This document shows positions 32,825 to 40,871 of a stretch of 64,000 nt of DNA, one piece after another. The stretch comes from Candidatus Villigracilis adiacens. GTDB lineage: Bacteria; Chloroflexota; Anaerolineae; Anaerolineales; Villigracilaceae. The notes under the pieces are model-generated. The model ran no database searches. It was given only the letters and a program-made list of their open reading frames with translations, and had not been told where the DNA came from. The position numbers and the translations under genes are program-made. Positions within the stretch are counted from its first letter, which is position 1, and each line of letters begins with the position of its first letter. The stretch spans positions 62,001 through 126,000 of the forward strand of contig JADJBU010000008.1 in assembly GCA_016703605.1 (NCBI GenBank), in the 5' to 3' direction.

Positions 32825-34021
32825 TCACCTCGCGGAAAAAATTTTTATATCCCGGATTTGTTCCAGGACGATTGCCTCGGTGTTTTGCAGGTTTCTTCTT
32901 TTCAATTCTACCATCCCGCTTTGCAGTCCTTTTTCCCCAACCGTCATCCGCGCGGGGCAGCCGATCAGGTCCGCGTCGTTGAACTTGACCCCGGCGCGTT
33001 CGTCGCGGTCGTCGAACAAAACCGAAACGCCGTTGTTTTTCAACGCGTCATAAATTTCTTCGGCTTTGGCTTTCGTATCCATCGTCTTGCCCGGGACGTG
33101 CATCAGGTACAGGTCGAAGGGCGAGGCGGCGGGGGACAGGGTCAAGCCTTTGTCGTCGTGAAAAGTTTCGGCGAGGGCAAGCATCAGATTCGTAAAATCA
33201 ATCTCATCGCCCGATGCGATTTGAATCGCGGACAATATCTCGAGCGGCTTTCCACACTTCGCGCACGCATCCCCGGCTTTAACCTGCGCGAGGTCGGCGA
33301 CCATGTCCGCCGCATAATCGCGCGGAGTGTTCGTATTGAGCAGATGAAAGCCCGGCTCGTTCGCGCCTGCCGCGAGATTCTGCGATTTGGGGATGAGATC
33401 GTCCACGAGGATGAGCGCATCCTTCAGCCCGATCGGCGACGCATACCCCGCCTCTGCCCCGGACTTTGAAATGGATTCTGCATCCGCAAGTTTTACCCCG
33501 CCGACGAGTTTTTCCAGTTTCGCTTCGCTCAACTGCATGTCGCCACGGAGGACGATGAAGACGAATTTATCATCCGTCTTGCGGACGTACATCAGCGCTT
33601 TGGCGGTTTTCTCTTTGGGGATGTTCAATAAATTCGCCAACGCCTCGATGGTGTTGCAATCCGGCGTGGACACTTTCTCCAGCGGAAGTTCCGCTTTGCG
33701 CGGCAGGGGAGTCTTTTTGAACTGCGCCAGGTCGCGCCGCTCCGTGTAGTGACCGAACGGGCAGATAGCGATTTCCACATCCCCGCTGGAGAGAGGAAAA
33801 TAAATATCCTGCTCGTTGTAGCGGATCGGCAATGACAGGTCGAAGATGAAGGAATGGTCAGCCGCCGATTGTTTCAGCCGTTCGATCATCCGCTCGCCCA
33901 GCGGCAGGAGTTGATTCTCGCGGGTCAAATATCCCGCGCGGACGAGCCAGCCAAATCCCTGCGTGCGGGCGTTGTTCGGAAATTCGCGTTGAGTTTGGAT
34001 TTCGAGTTCGGTGTATCTCAT
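32825..34021 (-). CDS. Prolyl-tRNA synthetase-like protein without catalytic motifs
   Basis: 398 aa from the ATG at 34021, whose MRYTEL matches the ProRS N-terminus; bacterial ProRS is about 570. Residues 1-45 align with the ProRS start (RAGYLTRENQLLPLGERM). The following motif 2 region (TxE and FRxE loop) is absent; the chain goes to a GDVEIAICPFGHYTERRDLAQF stretch equivalent to the post-motif-2 segment. A full YbaK/INS editing domain follows (IEALANLLNIPKEKTAKALM), CAKCG, then, instead of motif 3 GxGxxR, an unrelated stretch. The anticodon-binding domain is intact (LFDDRDERAGVKFNDADLIG). It may be a free-standing editing or tRNA-binding factor. Confidence 0.8.
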   Translation of the reverse strand: MRYTELEIQTQREFPNNARTQGFGWLVRAGYLTRENQLLPLGERMIERLKQSAADHSFIFDLSLPIRYNEQDIYFPLSSGDVEIAICPFGHYTERRDLAQFKKTPLPRKAELPLEKVSTPDCNTIEALANLLNIPKEKTAKALMYVRKTDDKFVFIVLRGDMQLSEAKLEKLVGGVKLADAESISKSGAEAGYASPIGLKDALILVDDLIPKSQNLAAGANEPGFHLLNTNTPRDYAADMVADLAQVKAGDACAKCGKPLEILSAIQIASGDEIDFTNLMLALAETFHDDKGLTLSPAASPFDLYLMHVPGKTMDTKAKAEEIYDALKNNGVSVLFDDRDERAGVKFNDADLIGCPARMTVGEKGLQSGMVELKRRNLQNTEAIVLEQIRDIKIFSAR

Positions 34022-34056
34022 GGATGGAAAAGCCCCTTGCAAAAAGTTTATGGACT

Positions 34057-34076
34057 CCAACGACTCCCGTCGTTGG
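34057..34076. repeat. TCCC-loop palindrome
   Basis: CCAACGAC-TCCC-GTCGTTGG preceded by GGACT; a second small stem CGTC-GGA-GACG follows at about 34089. The same arms with a complementary loop occur at 39385-39404. Confidence 0.75.
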
Positions 34077-34104
34077 CTCTCAATCGTCGGAGACGTTCCG
34101 GGGG

Positions 34105-34623
34105 TTATGCCTTTTTCTTCCGCATCAATTTCTGCGTGGTCTCGACAGCCGGAGCCGGTTCCGGGATTTGGATCGGCGTCTGGGCAATGACCTCGGCTTG
34201 GGCGGCTTCCGAAGGCGTGGCTTCAGGAGCAGGCTCGAGATTAAGGTCGACCGATTCTTCCATCCGAATTTGACCGCGCAGGAACGCGCCTTCCTCGGTC
34301 ACAAAGGCGGTTGTGACCACGTCACCCCACACTCGCCCCGTCGCGCGGATTTCCAATTTTTGAGTGGTGATATTTCCGCGCACCGCGCCCGCCACAATGA
34401 CGGTATTCGCGCGCACGTTCTGGCAGGTCACGCGTCCCGTCTCACCGACGACGAGCATCCCGCGCAGGGCAATCTCGCCTTCGAACGCGCCCTCGATGCG
34501 CACACCGCCCGACCCGTTGATCGAGCCGTGCCAGATCACGCCCGAGCCAAGCACGGACGTAATCCGCTCCACGGCTTGAACGGGTTGGGCTGTTTCTGCG
34601 GGTGTCGTGTTGCGTTTGAACAT
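34105..34623 (-). CDS. Bactofilin
   Basis: Polymer-forming cytoskeletal protein, 172 aa. Residues about 20-130 form the right-handed beta-helix core typified by GSGVIWHGSINGSGGVRIEG, FEGEI and AGAVRGNITTQKLEIRATGRVWGDV. Both tails are Pro/Ala/Glu-rich and disordered; the last residues are basic (MRKKKA), possibly membrane- or partner-binding. A TAAAAT box 7 nt before the ATG (34631-34636) suggests a leaderless mRNA. Bactofilins guide cell shape or localised wall synthesis. Confidence 0.9.
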   Translation of the reverse strand: MFKRNTTPAETAQPVQAVERITSVLGSGVIWHGSINGSGGVRIEGAFEGEIALRGMLVVGETGRVTCQNVRANTVIVAGAVRGNITTQKLEIRATGRVWGDVVTTAFVTEEGAFLRGQIRMEESVDLNLEPAPEATPSEAAQAEVIAQTPIQIPEPAPAVETTQKLMRKKKA

Positions 34624-34630
34624 GGGGGCA

Positions 34631-34636
34631 ATTTTA
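34631..34636 (-). promoter_or_regulatory. -10 box 7 nt before the bactofilin gene
   Basis: TAAAAT on the minus strand with 7 nt to the ATG at 34623; only CCCCC separates them, so no Shine-Dalgarno is possible. Confidence 0.45.
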
Positions 34637-34675
34637 CCTTAAATGAAAAGGACGCTGACGATTCGCCAACGTCCC

Positions 34676-34724
34676 AACTTGTAACTTGTAACTTGTAACT
34701 CGTAACTCGTATCTCGTTACTCGC
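34676..34724. repeat. Heptanucleotide array (AACTTGT type) beside fabI
   Basis: AACTTGT x3, AACTCGT x2, ATCTCGT, TACTCGC in exact 7-nt register, ending two bases before the complement of the fabI stop codon. Confidence 0.9.
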
Positions 34725-34726
34725 TC

Positions 34727-35518
34727 TCACTCCCCCTTCATCCCCATCTGCACGCCCATGATATTGAAACCCGAATCCACGTAAAGGATTTCGCCGGTGA
34801 TCCGCTTCGAGAGGTCTGAAGCCAAAAACACTGCCGCGTCGCCCACGTCGTCAATCGTCACATTCTCCTGCATGGGAGACATATCCGCAAAGTGCTTGTA
34901 CATATCGCGGAAACCGCCCACGCCCGCCGCCGCCAATGTGCGGATCGCGCCCGCCGAAATCGCATTGACGCGAATCTTCTTCGGTCCCAAATCATATGCC
35001 AGGTAGCGGGTGGAAGATTCCAACGCCGCCTTCGCCACGCCCATTACGTTGTAGTGGGGGGCAACCTTCACCGCTCCCGACCCATAGGTCAGGCACATGA
35101 TCGAGCCGCCTTCGTTCATAACGGGCAGGAAGGCATTCGTCAACGCCACAAAGGAAAAGACCGAAATATCCAGCGCGTTCTTGAACCCATCCCGGCTGGT
35201 TTGATGATACGGCTTGCTCAACTCGTCGCGCCCCGCGAAGGCAATCGAATGGACGAGGATATCGATCTTCCCAAAATGTTTCGCCGCGCTTTCTGCCGCC
35301 GCCGCAATCTGATCGTCCTTCGTCACATCGCATTCCTCGACCCACTTGCAGTCCACTTTTTCAGCGAGCGGTTTTACGCGCCGTTCGAGCATCTCGCCCG
35401 CATAGCTGATGCCGATATTCGCGCCTTCGCGCTTGAACGCCTGCGTAATTCCCCATGCAATTGATTTGTCGTTCGCCAGCCCAAAGACCAGCGCGTTCTT
35501 GCCTTCAAGTAAACCCAT
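34727..35518 (-). CDS. fabI: Enoyl-ACP reductase (NADH)
   Basis: Last step of each fatty-acid elongation cycle. SDR fold with the FabI-specific GLANDKSIAWGI nucleotide loop and the catalytic set Y145, Y156 and K163 in CLTYGSGAVKVAPHYNVMGVAK; in E. coli FabI the equivalents are Y146, Y156 and K163. The substrate loop RTLAAAGVGGF is conserved. 263 aa is normal. The ribosome site is GGAGGAG. It encodes the classical triclosan-target enzyme type, but no resistance change is inferred. Confidence 0.95.
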   Translation of the reverse strand: MGLLEGKNALVFGLANDKSIAWGITQAFKREGANIGISYAGEMLERRVKPLAEKVDCKWVEECDVTKDDQIAAAAESAAKHFGKIDILVHSIAFAGRDELSKPYHQTSRDGFKNALDISVFSFVALTNAFLPVMNEGGSIMCLTYGSGAVKVAPHYNVMGVAKAALESSTRYLAYDLGPKKIRVNAISAGAIRTLAAAGVGGFRDMYKHFADMSPMQENVTIDDVGDAAVFLASDLSKRITGEILYVDSGFNIMGVQMGMKGE

Positions 35519-35541
35519 AACTCCTCCGAAAATGTTGCGCA

Positions 35542-35579
35542 GCGGGCGTTCTCTTACGCCCGCGACGTTAGAGAACGTC
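35542..35579. repeat. Twin palindrome upstream of fabI
   Basis: GCGGGCGT-TCTCTT-ACGCCCGC immediately followed by GACGTT-AGAG-AACGTC. It lies between the glycosylase stop and the fabI start. Confidence 0.7.
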
Positions 35580-35581
35580 GC

Positions 35582-36190
35582 CTACGCCAAATTAATCTTC
35601 CAATTTTTTACAACAAACCGCCACGGCTTGGAAAACCACGGCTCCGGTGTCTTATTTAACCCCACACGGGGACTAATCGTCACGCTTTTATCGGGGACTT
35701 TAACCCCCGCCTCGATCCATAGACCTGAGCCTGATTCCGTTAAATCGGCATAATTCTCGCGGATGGTGATTCCCAGCGCCTGAGTCAGTTTCCCCGGACC
35801 GAACGTATCCCGCCCCTGACGGCGCTTCATCATCACCTCCACGCCTTCCACGGGCTGAATCGCGCGGATCAACACCGCCGCCGGGAAGCCCTCCCGCTCG
35901 GTGACGACGTTGAACATCCAATGATTGCCGTATGTGAAATAAATGTATGCGTGTCCCGGCTCGCCGTACATGGGATCGGTGCGCTTCGTCCGCCCGGCTT
36001 TGGCGTGGCAGGCAAGGTCTTCCTCGCCGATATAACCTTCGGTCTCGGTGATGAGTCCCGCCAGTGTTTTGCCGCGCGAAATATAGACCAGCCGCGCCCC
36101 AAGCAATTCGCGGGCGACGGTCAGCGTGGGACGGTTGTAGAATTTGCGGGGGAGTGGAAGAGATTTGACCACGGAGATCACAGAAGACAC
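35582..36190 (-). CDS. 3-methyladenine DNA glycosylase (AAG/MPG family)
   Basis: Base-excision repair enzyme removing alkylated purines. Family motifs: LPRKFYNRPTLTVARELLG, the catalytic Glu region ITETEGYIGEEDLACHA, YGNHWMFNVV, and AVLIRAIQPVEG. 202 aa is normal. The upstream end is uncertain: the first codons (GTG, then SSVISVV) fall in a degenerate CACAGAGATCACAG-type repeat that offers several GTG starts, so the true start may be up to nine codons further in. Confidence 0.88.
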   Translation of the reverse strand: MSSVISVVKSLPLPRKFYNRPTLTVARELLGARLVYISRGKTLAGLITETEGYIGEEDLACHAKAGRTKRTDPMYGEPGHAYIYFTYGNHWMFNVVTEREGFPAAVLIRAIQPVEGVEVMMKRRQGRDTFGPGKLTQALGITIRENYADLTESGSGLWIEAGVKVPDKSVTISPRVGLNKTPEPWFSKPWRFVVKNWKINLA

Positions 36191-36207
36191 AGAGAGGATT
36201 TAGAGGA

Positions 36208-36600
36208 TCAGTTAGCGAGTCTTTTAATGCCGCCGTGTTTGAGCATTTTGACGTTGAAATTCAGCAGTAAACCGATTTTTCCGCCGGAGATTTTCAAGTA
36301 GGAAAGCAGTTGTGCTTCGTGTATGGCAGCCAGACTTTCCACAGATTTTATCTCGACGATAACGGCATCGTTTACCAGCAAGTCCAATTTGTACCCGCAA
36401 TCCAGGAATATGCCTTTGTATTTCAAGGGTAGTGGAACTTCTTGTAATGCTTCATATCCGCGTTGAAGTAATTCATATCTCAAACATTTGCGGTAAGCGG
36501 ATTCCAGCAAGCCCGGACCGAGGTTTCGGTGAACCTCGATTGCCGCGCCAATAATGGCTTCGGTGATCTTATTGAGTTCATCCATGCTCAATTGTTTCAT
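36208..36600 (-). CDS. GxxExxY protein
   Basis: 130 aa. The name-giving motif is GLLESAY within VHRNLGPGLLESAYRKCLRYEL, followed by YKLDLLVNDAVIVEIKSVE, a PD-(D/E)xK-nuclease-like strand order (D, then ExK). The ATG at 36600 has a strong AAGGAGA site. These proteins are widespread, especially in environmental genomes, and may be nucleases or defence-related, but no activity is established. It is flanked on both sides by CACAGAGA-like short repeats. Confidence 0.85.
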   Translation of the reverse strand: MKQLSMDELNKITEAIIGAAIEVHRNLGPGLLESAYRKCLRYELLQRGYEALQEVPLPLKYKGIFLDCGYKLDLLVNDAVIVEIKSVESLAAIHEAQLLSYLKISGGKIGLLLNFNVKMLKHGGIKRLAN

Positions 36601-36664
36601 CGTATCTCCTTCCTGTCTCAACTCTATTAAACCTCTGTGCTCTCCGTGTTCTCTGTGGTGAATC

Positions 36665-37588
36665 TTACTTGAACCGGGAGTCGCGTTGCAGCGTCAACCT
36701 TAACCCTTCCACCAGACTGATGGAAGGACTAAATCGTAGTTTTTCCTTTGCCAGGGTCAAATCCGCTTTCATGCGCGACAGCCCGCCGGAGGTCTGGGTG
36801 TTATACACGACATTGGCTTTGCTGTCGGTCACGCCCAGCACGGTGCGGATCAAATCCTTTATCGAAGTTTCGACTCCCGAGCCGACGTTGATGACCAGCC
36901 CATTCAAATTGGGGGCGGTTGAGGTGGCGAGCATGGCGCTGACCACATCGTCCACGTAGATGTAGTCGCGGGTCTGGCTCCCGTCGCCGTGAGCGACCAG
37001 CGTCCCGCCGCGCAGCGCCTGTTTGAGGTAGTGCGGCACCACAGGCGGATGCGAGGGCGGCAGGTGCTGCCCCGGCCCATACGCGTTGAAGATGCGCAAG
37101 CTGACAGTTTCAATATTCCATAAATTACCAATGGTGCGGACGTAATGCTCTGCTGCGATTTTCGAAACAGCGTACGGCGAGCGCGGGTTGGGGGTGTCGC
37201 TTTCTTTCAAACCGCCGTCGTTCATATCGCCGTAGACCGCGCCGGAGGAGGCAAGCACAACGCGTTTGACGCCCACGTCGCGCATGGCTTCCATGAGCGC
37301 CACCGTCCCGCCGACGTTTGCGGCGTTGTAGTCGCGCGGGTATAGGATCGACTCCTGGACGGAGACCCGAGCCGCGAGGTGGTAGACCACGTCCACGTCC
37401 TGGAGCAAAGTCCACAGCTTGGGGCGGTCGCCCACATCCCCGCGGGTGAAGTGAACCTCGGAAGATAAAATCCTGGGGTCGCCGGTGGAGAGATCGTCCA
37501 GCCCGCGCACTTGATGACCCTCGCGGGCCAGATGGTTGGCAAGCGAAGAGCCGAGGAATCCCGCGGCTCCGGTAATGAGAAAGTTCAT
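36665..37588 (-). CDS. NAD-dependent sugar epimerase/dehydratase
   Basis: Extended SDR enzyme, 307 aa. FLITGAAGFLGSSLANHL binds NAD. The catalytic Ser-Tyr-Lys set is in LASSGAVYGD and SPYAVSKIAAEHY. RIFNAYGPGQ and GSQTRDYIYVDDVV are typical of UDP-glucose/UDP-GlcNAc 4-epimerase relatives. The exact sugar nucleotide is not decided. A TATAAT box lies 9 nt before the ATG (37598-37603). It probably supplies a precursor for surface glycans. Confidence 0.88.
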   Translation of the reverse strand: MNFLITGAAGFLGSSLANHLAREGHQVRGLDDLSTGDPRILSSEVHFTRGDVGDRPKLWTLLQDVDVVYHLAARVSVQESILYPRDYNAANVGGTVALMEAMRDVGVKRVVLASSGAVYGDMNDGGLKESDTPNPRSPYAVSKIAAEHYVRTIGNLWNIETVSLRIFNAYGPGQHLPPSHPPVVPHYLKQALRGGTLVAHGDGSQTRDYIYVDDVVSAMLATSTAPNLNGLVINVGSGVETSIKDLIRTVLGVTDSKANVVYNTQTSGGLSRMKADLTLAKEKLRFSPSISLVEGLRLTLQRDSRFK

Positions 37589-37629
37589 AGGCAGGAGATT
37601 ATACTCTCGATATTCGCCCTGCTTTTTGA

Positions 37630-37658
37630 TTGACGTATGCCGTTCCGTGTGTTATTGT
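37630..37658 (+). promoter_or_regulatory. Promoter of the cold-shock gene
   Basis: TTGACG, 17-bp spacer, TATTGT. It predicts a leader of about 155 nt before the ATG, the long structured type known for cspA mRNAs. Confidence 0.65.
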
Positions 37659-37818
37659 TGAGCCAGATAGGAAAACGGTAGGTTACGTTGGTTTGAAGAA
37701 CATCAGCGGCTCGCGGTTTGACTGCGGGTCGCTTTGTTTTATCCTCCGATGGAACAAACAGATTTGCCTATAAAATGCCCGCAAGGGTATAAAATCTCAA
37801 TTGCCATAGGAGGCAAAC

Positions 37819-38031
37819 ATGTCTGACAGAATTATTGGAACAGTGAAGTGGTTCAACGGCGACAAGGGCTACGGCTTCATCGAACGCGAAGGCGGACCCG
37901 ATGTTTTCGTCCACTTCTCCGCCATCCAGGGTGACGGTTACCGGAACCTGCAGGAAGGCCAGAAGGTCGAATTCACCGTCGAGAAGGGACCGAAAGGTCC
38001 GCAAGCCAGCAACGTCACTGTTCTGGGCTAA
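37819..38031 (+). CDS. Cold-shock protein (CSD)
   Basis: 70-aa single-stranded nucleic-acid binding OB fold. RNP1 (KGYGFIER) and RNP2 (DVFVHFSAI) are intact, with the opening GTVKWFNGDKGYG. A strong site ATAGGAGG sits before the ATG. The long leader and perfect terminator indicate a monocistronic, highly expressed gene; cold regulation is an inference. Confidence 0.95.
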   Translation: MSDRIIGTVKWFNGDKGYGFIEREGGPDVFVHFSAIQGDGYRNLQEGQKVEFTVEKGPKGPQASNVTVLG

Positions 38032-38038
38032 AGACAAA

Positions 38039-38071
38039 AAAGACGCCCCGCAATTTTGCGGGGCGTCTTTT
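38039..38071 (+). terminator. Terminator of the cold-shock gene
   Basis: AAGACGCCCCGC / GCGGGGCGTCTT with a short AATTTT-type loop, flanked by A and T runs. Confidence 0.92.
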
Positions 38072-38166
38072 GCATTAAAACCCGTGTATTAAGACTTGGT
38101 CAGAACGGACGCAGAATAATTACAGCGTAAATTTAGTTTCTGAATAACCTTCTATGATTACGTATC

Positions 38167-38319
38167 ACCCTGAGCCGCTAGGCGAAGGGTCTCTGGGATT
38201 GGCGTAGAGATGCTTCGTGGCGTCTTGCGCTCCAAAGTCTGGAGATGCCGTGCGGCGTCACGGCGCCGTTTTGGACTCCAGTTTCATCCCTTCGGCTTCG
38301 CCCAGGACAAGCCTTCGGG
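38167..38319. repeat. Dispersed repeat block, copy 2 of the 18.2-kb repeat
   Basis: CCCTGAGC ... GCGAAGGGTCTC (38167-38192), then from 38229 a block matching 18194-18284 (GCTCCAAAGTCTGGAGATGC ... TTTGGACTCCA ... CATCCC..TCGGCTTCGC ... GCCTTCGGG). The 340-nt gap 38032-38373 contains only the terminator and this repeat material. Confidence 0.75.
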
Positions 38320-38373
38320 ATGAAACTCGTTTCATGAATACTCTGTGGCAAAAAAGAGTTAGGAATCAGTCTC

Positions 38374-39270
38374 TTATCGAACGCTGTTCGAGTTATCCGA
38401 CCAATTCGGGGCGACATTTTCAGGGACGGACTGCTGCCCCTGCGTGTGACTCCTGTGCCAGTTCTTCAGGACGAGATAGGCAATCGGCAAGCCGACTCCC
38501 AGCGCCTTTAATTGAATATTCTTCCGGTTATGCAGCGACAGGTTGACGAAATAATGCCTCCCATTTCGGCTCTGGGTAAACCGGAACTGGACAATGGCGA
38601 TCTCGTCGGCGCGGATGGTCCTTTCGCCAAGAATGTACTTTAAACCCATTGTGTTCCCATCAAGAGTCAGCGCGCGCGGCACAGAAAAGACCATTGACCC
38701 AAAGGCAATCGTTATGAGGACAAAGACCAGCAGGGGCAGGTACTCCACGGGCGAAGTATTCGGCGAATCCATCGTCACATAAACATAGAAAAGCGAAATG
38801 CCGAGGATCAGCGTCACGAAGAGAAATATCAGGACGTAGACCGTCACCCCGCGCTTCATGTCGCTGTATTGGTTCGGGCTGAACAGGTCGGGGCGTCTGA
38901 CCCCCGCAAATTCGACGATCTCTTCGTAGCCCGGCAGCTGCGGGTTGATGGACATTTTCACACCCTCATCCCGGTCGTGAAGTTTCAACGCATACCCCCG
39001 CCCCGAAACGCGGTCCACCTCCGCCCAGCGCAGCGATTTGACGCCAAATAAATTCTGAATGCTGATCTCTTCGTCCGAGACGGTAACTTTTGCGAATTGC
39101 GCCACGAACGCCAACACCAATAAAAGCATGATGATCGCAACCATTGGCAGAGTAAATGAAATGCCCTCCAGCCCGACCCCAAAAATGATACCGCCGAACA
39201 ACAGTGCAAAAGACACCAGAAGCACAACAAAGACCATCGGAGACGATTTATAAACGCGCGGTTCCTTCAT
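38374..39270 (-). CDS. Membrane protein with PH-like modules
   Basis: 298 aa. Two N-terminal helices (about 12-60), a soluble beta-rich region with KVTVSDEEISIQNLFGVKSLRWAEVDRV (PH-like), a second pair of helices (about 140-200), and another PH-like stretch ALTLDGNTMGLKYILGERTIRADEIAIVQF. The tail is polar. Similar in plan to 30676-31584 but not clearly homologous. Function unknown. Confidence 0.65.
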   Translation of the reverse strand: MKEPRVYKSSPMVFVVLLVSFALLFGGIIFGVGLEGISFTLPMVAIIMLLLVLAFVAQFAKVTVSDEEISIQNLFGVKSLRWAEVDRVSGRGYALKLHDRDEGVKMSINPQLPGYEEIVEFAGVRRPDLFSPNQYSDMKRGVTVYVLIFLFVTLILGISLFYVYVTMDSPNTSPVEYLPLLVFVLITIAFGSMVFSVPRALTLDGNTMGLKYILGERTIRADEIAIVQFRFTQSRNGRHYFVNLSLHNRKNIQLKALGVGLPIAYLVLKNWHRSHTQGQQSVPENVAPNWSDNSNSVR

Positions 39271-39356
39271 GAAAAGTTCCTTTTCTTGTGGCTAAAAAAT
39301 CTGCACAACTATACAACAGAAAAGACGGAATTGGGATAACTTTCATCTCCGCGCCC

Positions 39357-39409
39357 GGAGTCAAAAGTCTCCCGACTTTTGAACCCAACGACGGGAGTCG
39401 TTGGACTCC
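39357..39409. repeat. Nested twin palindrome (GGAGT ... ACTCC)
   Basis: TCAAAAGTC-TCCC-GACTTTTGA followed by CCAACGAC-GGGA-GTCGTTGG, the pair enclosed by GGAGT and ACTCC. Every arm is perfectly complementary. Confidence 0.85.
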
Positions 39410-39437
39410 GTCTCTCCCTTTCCCGCCATAACCCCTG

Positions 39438-39443
39438 TATAAT
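39438..39443 (+). promoter_or_regulatory. -10 box 6 nt before the DUF389 gene
   Basis: TATAAT with 6 nt to the ATG at 39450; no Shine-Dalgarno. Confidence 0.5.
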
Positions 39444-39449
39444 TACCCC

Positions 39450-40769
39450 ATGTCCATGAACGACGAACCAATCCTTCCCCCACAGCCCGCGAAGGATGAA
39501 TTGCCCGCCCCGCTGCCTTCACCGCGAAGGCGGCGCGCCACGCGCCGGTCGCACATCCCAACCGACCCCGAGGGACAGGCGGAGTTAATTGCATCACTGG
39601 CTCGCCGCGCATATCCCTCGTGGGAGTTGTTCGTCTATTCGCTGGTTTGCGGCGCGATCATCGGACTGGGCTATCTACTCGACTCACAGGCAGCGCTTCT
39701 CTTCGGAATACTCGTCGCGCCGCTCATGACCCCCTGGGTGGGTTTCCTGCTTGCCCTGCTCACCGGCTCGATCCGCTTCATGTTCGAAACGCTCATGGCG
39801 CTGTTCATCAGCATCATCTTCGTCTTCCTCGGCGGCTTGCTGACCGGCTTTGCCGCCCTGCCCTTCATGCCCCGAACCTTCGACAACGTCTACCTCCACT
39901 CGCGGCTTTGGATTCCCGAGCTGATCGTCTTCGCCATCGGCGCCATCACCCTCGTCATCTCATTTGCGCGTTCCGAAGAACGTCCCTTCCTGCCGAGCGT
40001 CATTGTCGCATACGCCTTCTTCCTGCCCATCAGCGCCGCCGCCTTCGGTCTTGGCTCCGGCATCCCCAATGTCTGGATGCAGGGCTTGCTGGTCTTTGCC
40101 GCCCACTTCGCCTTAACCGGCATCCTCGGTCTCGTCACGCTCTTCATCCTTCGATTGCGCCCCTCCACCGGTGGATTCATCCTGAGCGGGCTCACCCTGC
40201 TCGTCTTCAGCGGAGTCTTCGTTTTCCTCGCCGCATCAGGCTCCCCGTCCAGGAATGAAGCGGAGATTCCCCAGTTTACGCCGACAAATCAGATTCAGAC
40301 GGTTCCTTCCCCAAGCCCGAGCCTGACTCTTCCCCCCAATCCAAACCCAACGCTGACAAAACTCCCCGCCACGCGCACGCCGACAGCGGACCAGTTGACC
40401 CCGGAGGGGATCACGCCCAGCCCCGTCCCGTTGACGTTGGAGATTACCCTGCCGCCGACCGAAACCCCCACCATCACGCTCACCATCCAGCCGACGCCCA
40501 CGTATGGGCGGGTTGCCGCCAGCGAGGGCGGCGGCGCGAACCTGCGCGATGAGCCGGGCGGCAACTACGTCATGACCCTGCTCAATGGGACCATTGTCGA
40601 AACCTATTCTGAATTCCAGATCGTGAACGGCAGCACCTGGGTGAAGGTGTATGCGCTCCTCAACGGGCAGCGCATCGAAGGCTGGCTCTTGGAGTCGGTC
40701 ATCGCCTACGCCACCCCCGCCCCCAATTTCAGCCCATCGACCACACCCACAGCGACCGTAACGCCATAG
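39450..40769 (+). CDS. DUF389 membrane protein fused to an SH3-type domain
   Basis: 439 aa. Residues about 50-270 hold the DUF389 core with six or so helices and the conserved LLFGILVAPLMTPWVGFLLAL. A long Thr/Pro-rich extracytoplasmic linker (about 275-350) ends in a bacterial SH3 domain (VAASEGGGANLRDEPGGNYVMTLLNGT ... WVKVYALLNGQRIEGWLLES). DUF389 proteins are usually transport-related of unknown substrate; a C-terminal wall-binding domain is not the common form. A second in-frame ATG two codons in is possible. Confidence 0.82.
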   Translation: MSMNDEPILPPQPAKDELPAPLPSPRRRRATRRSHIPTDPEGQAELIASLARRAYPSWELFVYSLVCGAIIGLGYLLDSQAALLFGILVAPLMTPWVGFLLALLTGSIRFMFETLMALFISIIFVFLGGLLTGFAALPFMPRTFDNVYLHSRLWIPELIVFAIGAITLVISFARSEERPFLPSVIVAYAFFLPISAAAFGLGSGIPNVWMQGLLVFAAHFALTGILGLVTLFILRLRPSTGGFILSGLTLLVFSGVFVFLAASGSPSRNEAEIPQFTPTNQIQTVPSPSPSLTLPPNPNPTLTKLPATRTPTADQLTPEGITPSPVPLTLEITLPPTETPTITLTIQPTPTYGRVAASEGGGANLRDEPGGNYVMTLLNGTIVETYSEFQIVNGSTWVKVYALLNGQRIEGWLLESVIAYATPAPNFSPSTTPTATVTP

Positions 40770-40871
40770 ATTACAAACAGCATAACGAATAGCGCATCAC
40801 GATTTTCTTTTGCGTTTTACCATTTTCATTTCATCCATCGCATATTACAAACCACCATTCAAGGAGCAACA

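Noticed and set aside
32372..33469. Plus-strand ORF across the DUF3592 and ProRS-like genes
   Set aside because: Its translation shows no family features, while the minus-strand frames are clearly conserved.
34727..35518. Antibiotic (triclosan) resistance variant of fabI
   Set aside because: No known resistance change can be claimed from sequence reading alone; it is an ordinary FabI.
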